A stretch of DNA of 5,176 bases from Legionellaceae bacterium (GTDB lineage: Bacteria > Pseudomonadota > Gammaproteobacteria > Legionellales > Legionellaceae): positions 1-5,176 of the forward strand of contig JAHFRX010000119.1 of NCBI GenBank assembly GCA_023266075.1, read 5' to 3'. Both the position numbers and the translations under genes were made by a program. The notes below the pieces were generated by a model that searched no databases, was not told where the DNA came from, and saw only the letters and a list, made by a program, of their open reading frames with translations. This document shows positions 1-5,176 of the stretch, in pieces; the first letter of the stretch is position 1; every line of letters starts with the position of its first letter.

Positions 1-970
1 ACCATGGGCATATACCCTCATTCCGCTCCCTTATCTCATGTGGCGTTTCTCGCCACCTTTGGTACATCATCAAGAAGCGCTCTTCGTCCCTTTTTTTGAT
101 AGCTTAAAAAAAATCGACCACACCACAACCCATGCAAAACGTGTTCCAATATGGCTTTGGATCACTTGGATCTTACTTGTCATTGCACTCTCAGGACCGC
201 GTCTCGTCGGCGAGCCCATGTCGCTCACTCGAGAAGGACGCCACATTATGCTAGCACTTGATATTTCAGGAAGTATGGCGCTGGATGACATGATTGTTCA
301 AAATCAACGCTATCAACGTTTGACTGTCGTTGAACATGCCGCAAAATCTTTTGTAAAACAACGCCCAGACGATAAAATGGGCTTAATTCTTTTTGGTTCA
401 AAAGCTTACTTGCTCACGCCATTAACGTATGACAAAAAACATATTTTATCGAGACTTGAGGATGCCTCCGTGGGACTTGCAGGACCTGCAACTGCTATCG
501 GTGACGCTATTGGTCTTAGTATCAGACACCTCAAACAAACACCACATGAAGGACGTGTTTTAATTCTTCTGACTGATGGTGTCAATAATGCAGGAACACT
601 CTCGCCACTGAAAGCCGCTGAGCTTGCACAACACGAAAAAATTAAAATTTACACCATCGGTTTAGGCGGAGAACAAAATCAGTTTGCACCATTTGCACTC
701 ATGCGGCCGCAAACGGATTTAGACGAAAAAACACTTAAGAAAATTGCACAACTCACACAGGGAAAATATTTTCGCGCAACCGATCTTGACTCGTTACAAC
801 ATATCTATGCATTGATTAATGATATTGAAACGGTCAAACAAAATGAAGCACAAATTCGTCCACAGCAAGAATACTATCCATGGCCTTTAGGGGCAGCCCT
901 TATTTTATTTTTTTTAGGATTGTTACATGAAACAGGCACGTTAACGTTCGCGAGGTTTCAACGCAAATGA
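1..970 (+). CDS. batA: BatA-like VWA-domain membrane protein (5' partial)
   Basis: Envelope protein of the Bat/MoxR cluster, with a von Willebrand A (VWA) domain facing the periplasm. The first ATG in frame (position 38) is not the true start. The frame is open to the window edge (first full codon at 2) and reads PWAYTLIPLPYLMWRFSPP, the usual first membrane helix of BatA, so only about a dozen residues are probably missing. Numbering from that first codon: a second helix lies at about 48-63. The VWA domain has an intact MIDAS metal site, with DISGS at 87-91, Thr164 in a TAIGDA motif and Asp192 in LLTDG. A C-terminal helix lies at about 293-309. In-window length is 322 residues, close to the usual family size. 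The stop overlaps the batB start by ATGA. The family is known from the Bacteroides aerotolerance operon. The exact molecular role is unsettled, and action with a MoxR ATPase is inferred from family context. Confidence 0.9.
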   Translation, partial: PWAYTLIPLPYLMWRFSPPLVHHQEALFVPFFDSLKKIDHTTTHAKRVPIWLWITWILLVIALSGPRLVGEPMSLTREGRHIMLALDISGSMALDDMIVQNQRYQRLTVVEHAAKSFVKQRPDDKMGLILFGSKAYLLTPLTYDKKHILSRLEDASVGLAGPATAIGDAIGLSIRHLKQTPHEGRVLILLTDGVNNAGTLSPLKAAELAQHEKIKIYTIGLGGEQNQFAPFALMRPQTDLDEKTLKKIAQLTQGKYFRATDLDSLQHIYALINDIETVKQNEAQIRPQQEYYPWPLGAALILFFLGLLHETGTLTFARFQRK

Positions 971-1893
971 TTTCTTTCCACCTTCTAAGACCCTATTGGC
1001 TATTGAGCTTTTTGTTACTCCTACCCATTGTATGGTACTGGCTGACAAGACCCACTACATTAAAGACCTGGCAACACATTTGCGATCCACATTTACTGCC
1101 TTATCTCATCAAAACACCGCTACAAAAAAGCCAACATCTTAGGTCTTATCCTGTCATCAGTCTATCATTCATTATTTTCAGTTTGTCCGGCCCTGCATTT
1201 GTTCAACTCCCCACACCCATCTTCAAATCACAACGAGCCCATGTGATTGTTTCTGATTTTTCAAACACCATGCTCGGTGAAGACATTGCACCCAATCGCC
1301 TGCAACGCGCAAAATTTAAGTTACACGATTTATTTCAACAAGAAAAACACACAGGCCAGTTTGGACTCATCGTTTACTCCGGTGAAGCATTTGTTGCAGC
1401 ACCGCTCACCGATGACACACACACCATCGACACATTGTTAGACGCTTTAACGCCCGAGATCATGCCTGTCAGCGGAAATCGCCTTGAAAGTGGCTTACTT
1501 GAAGCCCAAAAAAGCATTCAACAAGCCGGCTTCTCGGAAGGCAGCATTTTAGTTATCACGGCCGAAACGCCAACGCCTGCCGCTATCGAAACCGCAGCTC
1601 AACTTGCAAAAAAGAACATCACAACCTCTATTTTACCCCTCCTACCCCCTCGTAAACTGAATGAGGCTTTTAGCGATTTTTCTACCCATGGCCATGGAAA
1701 AATTTACCCATTTAGCGAAACATCAGAAGATATCTTGTCCTGGGAAGCTGACTCGCGTACCACGTCATATCAAGCCATTGATGACGATAAATTTTCGCGT
1801 TGGCGAGATGATGGTCGTTGGTTTTTAATCCCTGCTTTTTTCTTTATCTTATTGCTTTGTAGAAAAAATTATTTTACTCAGGAGGGCATATGA
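967..1893 (+). CDS. batB: BatB-like VWA-domain membrane protein with degenerate MIDAS
   Basis: Second VWA protein of the Bat cluster, 308 residues. Layout: N-terminal helix at about 9-27, a second helix at about 61-78 ending in the family-typical LSGPAF, VWA domain at about 91-250, and a C-terminal helix at about 285-298 preceded by the typical WRDDGRW. Fold landmarks are present: EDIAPNRLQRAK after the first motif, then GLIVYSGEAFVAAPLTDD and MPVSGNRLESG. The metal site is altered: the first motif is D97-F-S-N-T101 (DxSxT, not DxSxS), no Thr is seen at the second position, and the usual TDG Asp is replaced by Ala199 (ITAE). Metal-dependent ligand binding may be weak or lost, leaving a structural or partner role (inference). 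The region after the last core strand is also short compared with BatA. The ATG overlaps the batA stop (ATGA); a GAGG at 952-955 sits 11 nt upstream, so coupling to batA translation is likely. Confidence 0.88.
   Translation: MISFHLLRPYWLLSFLLLLPIVWYWLTRPTTLKTWQHICDPHLLPYLIKTPLQKSQHLRSYPVISLSFIIFSLSGPAFVQLPTPIFKSQRAHVIVSDFSNTMLGEDIAPNRLQRAKFKLHDLFQQEKHTGQFGLIVYSGEAFVAAPLTDDTHTIDTLLDALTPEIMPVSGNRLESGLLEAQKSIQQAGFSEGSILVITAETPTPAAIETAAQLAKKNITTSILPLLPPRKLNEAFSDFSTHGHGKIYPFSETSEDILSWEADSRTTSYQAIDDDKFSRWRDDGRWFLIPAFFFILLLCRKNYFTQEGI
1880..1885 (+). promoter_or_regulatory. Strong Shine-Dalgarno of batC
   Basis: AGGAGG, a full match to the anti-SD core, followed by another G and 4 nt before the ATG at 1890. 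It lies inside the end of batB. It is clearly better than the GAGG of batB (952-955) or the GGAG of batD (2601-2604, 7 nt from its ATG). BatC could thus be made by fresh initiation as well as by coupling. Confidence 0.7.
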
Positions 1894-2615
1894 AACCCTC
1901 TATCTTCACCATATTACTATTTTTCTTCTCATTTAAAACTTTCGCATGGCACTGGGAGGACTTATGGTTAACACGCGACCAACAAGGCGCACGTTATCTC
2001 AAACAGCAAGCATATAAAGAAGCGCAACACACTTTTAAGCAACCCGATTGGCAAGCCGCAGCCGCATATCGTGCAAAAGATTTTGAGGCAGCAAGCACCA
2101 CCTTTGGTCAACTCAACACAGCCGATGGCTATTACAATCAAGGAAATGCAAAAGCTCAGCTTGAGCAATACCTTGAGGCACTCCAAGCGTATCAAAAAAG
2201 CTTAGCAATACGTCCAAACGATGCAGACACACTTCACAATAAAAAAATTGTAGAGGAACTCCTCAAGCAACAACAAAACAATGATAAAACGCCCCAAGAC
2301 CAACCGCCTCAACAAGACAATGATAAAACGCCCCAGGACCAACCGTCTCAACAAGACAATGATAAAACGCCACAAGACCAACCGTCTCAACAAGACAATG
2401 ATAAAACGCCCCAAGACCAACCGTCTCAACAAGACAATGATAAAACAAAAGAGCAATCTCTCGAAAACCAACAGCACGCGCCTTCCAATTCAAACGCTGA
2501 AGATTATCAATCCACTGAACAATGGCTCAACATGATTCCTGACGATCCCGGTGGACTCTTGAGACAAAAGTTTCTACGTGATCATCGGCGTCGGGCAAAT
2601 GGAGCAGCGCCATGA
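1890..2615 (+). CDS. batC: BatC-like exported TPR protein with repeat linker
   Basis: TPR-containing partner of the Bat VWA proteins, 241 residues. Residues 1-19 form a signal peptide or N-terminal anchor ending TFA before WHWEDLW. The family-typical block LTRDQQGARYLKQQAY follows at 27-42, then a helical repeat region including a canonical TPR at about 78-110 (YYNQGNAKAQLEQYLEALQA). A hydrophilic linker at 131-186 consists of four 13-residue repeats plus a partial fifth. The C-terminus carries EQWLNMIPDDPGGLLRQKF at 210-228, a motif I associate with gammaproteobacterial BatC or BatB-BatC fusion proteins. TPRs bind proteins, so a scaffold role within a BatABCD complex in the periplasm or at the inner membrane is inferred. 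The start overlaps the batB stop (ATGA) and has the strongest Shine-Dalgarno in the bat operon; the stop overlaps the batD start the same way. Confidence 0.87.
   Translation: MKPSIFTILLFFFSFKTFAWHWEDLWLTRDQQGARYLKQQAYKEAQHTFKQPDWQAAAAYRAKDFEAASTTFGQLNTADGYYNQGNAKAQLEQYLEALQAYQKSLAIRPNDADTLHNKKIVEELLKQQQNNDKTPQDQPPQQDNDKTPQDQPSQQDNDKTPQDQPSQQDNDKTPQDQPSQQDNDKTKEQSLENQQHAPSNSNAEDYQSTEQWLNMIPDDPGGLLRQKFLRDHRRRANGAAP
2280..2447 (+). repeat. 39-bp in-frame tandem repeat, four copies plus a 12-bp partial
   Basis: Units start at 2280, 2319, 2358 and 2397; a partial AATGATAAAACA follows at 2436-2447. Each full unit encodes 13 residues: NDKTPQDQPPQQD once, then NDKTPQDQPSQQD three times. Copies differ by only one to three bases: CCT/TCT (P/S), a silent CAA/CAG and a silent CCC/CCA. 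Because the unit is a multiple of three, copy gain or loss keeps batC in frame and only changes the length of a polar, Q/D/P-rich linker between the TPR region and the conserved C-terminal motif. The near identity suggests recent expansion. Confidence 0.97.
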
Positions 2616-4243
2616 AAAAGTTTTTATTCGTATGTCTACTATGCACAGTATCACTCGTATTTGCTAACATTACGGCCACCATTGATCCCAATCCAGTGAA
2701 TTTAGGTGACTCTTTTCAATTGACGTTAACCATCGATGGCATTAGCACACATCAAACGCCGGATTTACTACCACTACAACGTGATTTTGAAATTAATTCC
2801 ACAGAGCATCGTGTTTCAACAACGATCCTCAATGGTCACATGGAAACTGTTAATCAATGGGGCGTCCTACTTACACCAAAACGCGCAGGCAAACTCAATA
2901 TCCCATCGATACACATTGGTCAAGAACACAGTAATGTATTAACAATTGACGTCGCTTCTCAAGGTATCGTGACCTCACGTACATCTCCCAAACGTACTCA
3001 TGTGAGTATTCCAACAGATAAACGATTACAAATTCAAACGAAAACTAATGTTAAAACGCCTTATGTTAACCAGGAAATTCTTCTCACTGTAAAATTAATT
3101 CATCAAGATCAGCTGCTCGATGCGAATTATCAACCACCAACACTTGAGGATGCGTTGATCTTACCACTCGGTGACAGTGAGCAATATCAACGCGTTGAAA
3201 AAAATCAGATTTTTACAGTGGAAGAGCAGCGTTACGCTCTATTTCCGCAAAAACCAGGCACACAAGTTATCACTGGTGCACATGTTCAAGCGTTGATTTA
3301 CAGTGGTATGCCACAACGTGCTCAGGCTAAAGGAAAACCGACCCTTCTTAACATCAAACCCATTCCGAAAACGATTCAGGCTAAACAATGGTTACCAGCG
3401 AAAGCCATCTCTCTCACAGAAGAATATAACTCAGAGGACAATACGCTCAATGTCGGTACAACGTTAATACGAACGATCAAGATTGAAGCTCGTGCACTGC
3501 CTTCAGAATTACTCCCCACATTAAAAGCTGAGCCCAGCGATCATTTTGGTGTCTATCCTGAAAAACCCATCACTAAAAACAGCATTCATAAACAAGACGT
3601 TGCAGGTATTAAAACATTGCGTATTACATATCTTTTAAATCAACCGGGCACCATCACTATTCCAAGCTACTCACTCACTTGGTTTAACACGGTAACAGAT
3701 AAAGAAGACGTGAGCACACTACCCGAAAGAACCATTAACATTATCGGTCAAAAAGAAATAAAACAAACACCGAGAACACATACAACACCTACACCGGAAA
3801 TCAAAACTCAACCGAAAACGCCAATTGACAAAACACCATGGATTATCGCATTTAGTTTAGGTGTGGTCTGGATCTTCACCATGGGTGCCTTTTTATATTA
3901 CAAAAAACATCCTCGTATCAAGAAGCAAAAACAATCCTCTTTAGAAGAACTCCATCAGGCCTGCCAGAATCACCAACCGATGGCTGCACGCATAGCATTA
4001 ATTGCCTGGGCACAATCGATCTCGCCAAAAATCAACATGCTCAACTTAGATGACGTCAAGAAACATGTTGAAGATAAAGCCTTCAAACAAGCCATCTCAA
4101 ACCTTTCTGAAATCCTATATTGTAAAAATACACACACACGCTGGAATGGTGATACACTCTGGTCTTGTGTGAAAAATTATCATCGAAAACCCCAAAAACA
4201 GCGCAAAGACACTTCACTTCCAACAATCAATCCTAAATCTTAA
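2612..4243 (+). CDS. batD: BatD-like exported, membrane-anchored protein
   Basis: Large envelope member of the Bat cluster (BatD family), 543 residues. Residues 1-18 are a signal peptide (MKKFLFVCLL...VFA). The mature N-terminus, NITATIDPNPVNLGDSFQLT, is the typical BatD opening and precedes beta-rich Ig-like segments. LTPKRAGKLNIPSI (87-100) and FPQKPGTQVI (211-220) are strand-turn blocks seen in this family, and a further beta domain runs to about 378. A Thr/Pro/Lys-rich linker (about 383-408) leads to one membrane helix at about 410-430, followed by a basic stretch (KKHPRIKKQK), which puts the last ~110 residues in the cytoplasm. That tail is helical and ends with the family-like LYCKNTHTRWNGDTLW. 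Role: probably a periplasmic scaffold for BatA/BatB with a cytoplasmic contact, perhaps to MoxR (inference). The start is at the ATGA overlap with batC, with GGAG 7 nt upstream. Confidence 0.9.
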   Translation: MKKFLFVCLLCTVSLVFANITATIDPNPVNLGDSFQLTLTIDGISTHQTPDLLPLQRDFEINSTEHRVSTTILNGHMETVNQWGVLLTPKRAGKLNIPSIHIGQEHSNVLTIDVASQGIVTSRTSPKRTHVSIPTDKRLQIQTKTNVKTPYVNQEILLTVKLIHQDQLLDANYQPPTLEDALILPLGDSEQYQRVEKNQIFTVEEQRYALFPQKPGTQVITGAHVQALIYSGMPQRAQAKGKPTLLNIKPIPKTIQAKQWLPAKAISLTEEYNSEDNTLNVGTTLIRTIKIEARALPSELLPTLKAEPSDHFGVYPEKPITKNSIHKQDVAGIKTLRITYLLNQPGTITIPSYSLTWFNTVTDKEDVSTLPERTINIIGQKEIKQTPRTHTTPTPEIKTQPKTPIDKTPWIIAFSLGVVWIFTMGAFLYYKKHPRIKKQKQSSLEELHQACQNHQPMAARIALIAWAQSISPKINMLNLDDVKKHVEDKAFKQAISNLSEILYCKNTHTRWNGDTLWSCVKNYHRKPQKQRKDTSLPTINPKS

Positions 4244-4252
4244 GAGCCCACT

Positions 4253-4864
4253 ATGAATAATCTCATGATACTTCGCGCATTATCTTATCTTCACATCAGT
4301 TTGATTGTGTTGAGCAACATTTTGGTACAATACCCTTTTAAACTTCTGGGATTACATACCACATGGGGTGCATTTTCTTACCCACTGATCTTTATCACAA
4401 CAGATTTGACCACACGTCTATTGGGTGCAAAATCTGCACGATGGGTCATTTTCAAAAGCATGCTCCCTGGATTGCTCGTTTCTTTTTTATTGGCATCGTT
4501 ATTCAACCAAGACACCTATAGATTAGGAATTTTCTACGAATTGCCCATCCGCGTCGCACTCGCTTGTTTCTCCGCTTATGTTATCGGTCAATTACTTGAC
4601 ATCGTCGTTTTTCAACGCGTGCGACAAAATGCGTCTTGGTGGCTTGCACCTACACTTGCAACCACATTAGGAAATATCATTGATACGTTTATTTTTTTTA
4701 CACTTGCCTTTTATCAATGTCATCATCCTTTTCTTAGCCAACATTGGTTTGAAATTGCTTGGGTCGATTTTGGTATAAAAACCATTAGTCTATTGGCTTT
4801 CATTCCACTTTACGGTGTAATATTAAGCTCTTGCTTACGCCATCGATTGTCTTTATCCCGTTGA
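4253..4864 (+). CDS. yhhQ: YhhQ, 7-cyano-7-deazaguanine (preQ0/preQ1) transporter
   Basis: Inner-membrane transporter of the DUF165/COG1738 (VUT) family, 203 residues (E. coli YhhQ is about 221). E. coli YhhQ is known to take up the queuosine precursors preQ0 and preQ1 for tRNA modification. The match is direct: HTTWGAFSYPLIFITTDL at 35-52, TRLLGAKSAR at 54-63, GQLLDIVVFQRVRQ at 112-125, WWLAPTLATTLGNIIDT at 129-145, HWFEIAWVDFGIK at 164-176 and PLYGV at 185-189, all shared with E. coli YhhQ as remembered. About six hydrophobic helices are visible. The ATG at 4253 is preferred over a second in-frame ATG at 4265 because AAGAG at 4242-4246 sits 6 nt upstream of the first and nothing similar precedes the second. 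It begins 9 nt after batD, so co-transcription is possible, but no functional link to Bat is known. The C-terminus is shorter than that of E. coli. Confidence 0.94.
   Translation: MNNLMILRALSYLHISLIVLSNILVQYPFKLLGLHTTWGAFSYPLIFITTDLTTRLLGAKSARWVIFKSMLPGLLVSFLLASLFNQDTYRLGIFYELPIRVALACFSAYVIGQLLDIVVFQRVRQNASWWLAPTLATTLGNIIDTFIFFTLAFYQCHHPFLSQHWFEIAWVDFGIKTISLLAFIPLYGVILSSCLRHRLSLSR
4749..4779 (+). promoter_or_regulatory. Candidate sigma-70 promoter for parC inside yhhQ
   Basis: A TTGAAA (4749-4754, 5/6 to the -35 consensus) and a TATAAA (4774-4779, 5/6 to the -10) are separated by 19 nt, longer than ideal. The -10 is preceded by TGG, giving an extended -10 form that could offset the spacing. 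Transcription would start near 4786, about 100 nt upstream of the parC ATG. The region codes for yhhQ and is AT-rich, so a chance match is quite possible. Confidence 0.25.
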
Positions 4865-4878
4865 TTGGTTTACTCTTC

Positions 4879-4883
4879 AGGAG
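4879..4883 (+). promoter_or_regulatory. Shine-Dalgarno of parC
   Basis: AGGAG with 5 nt to the ATG at 4889, in the 24-nt gap after yhhQ. It fixes the parC start, which also agrees with the E. coli ParC N-terminus without any gap. Unlike the bat genes, parC does not overlap its upstream neighbour, so it initiates independently. Confidence 0.8.
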
Positions 4884-4888
4884 TCCTC

Positions 4889-5176
4889 ATGAGCGTTACT
4901 ACCGAACGTCAACCGCTAACTACTTTTACTGAAAAAGCGTATTTAGATTATTCAATGTACGTCATTTTAGACCGTGCATTACCACATCTTGCCGATGGCT
5001 TTAAACCGGTTCAAAGACGTATTGTCTATGCCATGTCAGAGCTCGGCTTAAAAGCCACCGCCAAACATAAAAAATCAGCACGAACGGTGGGGGATGTCTT
5101 AGGTAAGTTTCACCCGCACGGCGACTCAGCTTGCTATGAAGCGATGGTCCTGATGGCGCAGCCTTTTTCATATCGT
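4889..5176 (+). CDS. parC: DNA topoisomerase IV subunit A (3' partial, first 96 residues)
   Basis: ParC forms topoisomerase IV with ParE; ParC carries the DNA breakage-reunion activity, and the enzyme unlinks daughter chromosomes. The window holds residues 1-96, the start of the winged-helix DNA-gate domain, and ends on a codon border. Seen directly: FTEKAYLDYSMYVILDRALP at 13-32, the DGFKPVQRRIVYAMSELGL block at 36-54, and KKSARTVGDVLGKFHPHGD at 61-79 followed by SACYEAMVLMAQPFSYR. The HPHGDSACYEAM form with Cys82, and the SELGL block, fit ParC of gammaproteobacteria better than GyrA. Numbering equals E. coli ParC, so the main quinolone-resistance positions can be read: Ser80 and Glu84 are both the wild-type residues, as are Gly78 and Asp79. 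The catalytic Tyr (about 120) and the C-terminal domain lie beyond the window. No parE is visible nearby. Confidence 0.97.
   Translation, partial: MSVTTERQPLTTFTEKAYLDYSMYVILDRALPHLADGFKPVQRRIVYAMSELGLKATAKHKKSARTVGDVLGKFHPHGDSACYEAMVLMAQPFSYR

Noticed and set aside
70..291. Open frame of 73 codons on the minus strand inside batA
   Set aside because: It lies wholly within the conserved BatA coding region, with no family resemblance and no clear ribosome binding site.
908..915. T8 run in batA (and A8 at 106-113, T8 at 4692-4699) as phase-variation slippage tracts
   Set aside because: Eight-base A/T runs are common in AT-rich hydrophobic coding sequence, and all three genes remain in frame; nothing else suggests switching.
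1686..1697. Perfect 12-bp palindrome CCATGGCCATGG in batB
   Set aside because: It is formed by His-Gly-His-Gly codons in a coding region; a single short copy does not support an operator or recombination site.
1968..2195. Cysteine-rich open frame of 75 codons on the minus strand inside batC
   Set aside because: It is antisense to the conserved TPR coding region. The Cys/Leu/Ile richness results from reverse-complemented Q/A/K codons.
2202..2535. Long open frames on both strands and in another forward frame across the batC repeat
   Set aside because: The 39-bp repeat is a multiple of three and lacks stops in several frames, so the open frames are a by-product; their translations are simple repeats with no start signals.
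4116..4130. TATATT and nearby AT-rich stretch near the end of batD as a yhhQ promoter
   Set aside because: The hexamer resembles a -10, but no acceptable -35 lies 16-18 nt upstream.
4872..4884. Small hairpin ACTC-loop-GAGT over the parC Shine-Dalgarno
   Set aside because: Only four base pairs, too weak for a terminator or convincing translational control, and there is no T tract.

Overview
The window is a compact, one-strand stretch of a moderately AT-rich bacterial chromosome with no mobile element, RNA gene or CRISPR array visible. The ParC and YhhQ proteins closely follow their E. coli counterparts, as remembered. The ParC start matches E. coli ParC residue for residue in numbering. The Bat proteins carry features typical of gammaproteobacterial versions. 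The host is therefore most likely a gammaproteobacterium. The modest GC suggests a lineage such as Legionellales, but this is a guess and cannot be settled from this window.

Region 1 (1-4243) is a tightly packed batA-batB-batC-batD operon, the 'aerotolerance' or MoxR-associated von Willebrand A cluster. All three internal junctions are ATGA stop/start overlaps, so translation is probably coupled. BatA (its first few residues lie left of the window) and BatB are membrane-anchored VWA proteins. BatC is an exported TPR protein with a four-copy 13-residue repeat linker. BatD is a large exported protein anchored by one C-terminal membrane helix. Together they probably form an envelope complex worked on by a MoxR-type AAA+ ATPase, whose gene would normally lie upstream and is not in view.

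Region 2 (4253-4864) is yhhQ, a membrane transporter for the queuosine precursor preQ0/preQ1, beginning 9 nt after batD. Region 3 (4889-5176) is the first 96 codons of parC, topoisomerase IV subunit A, starting 24 nt after yhhQ with a clear Shine-Dalgarno. A weak candidate parC promoter lies inside the end of yhhQ. No terminator was found between any of the genes, so read-through along the whole row is possible.

Nothing here looks like a wholly new system. The points most worth a second look are the degenerate metal-binding (MIDAS) site of BatB, the near-identical 39-bp tandem repeats in batC, and the separation of BatB and BatC exactly at a domain border.
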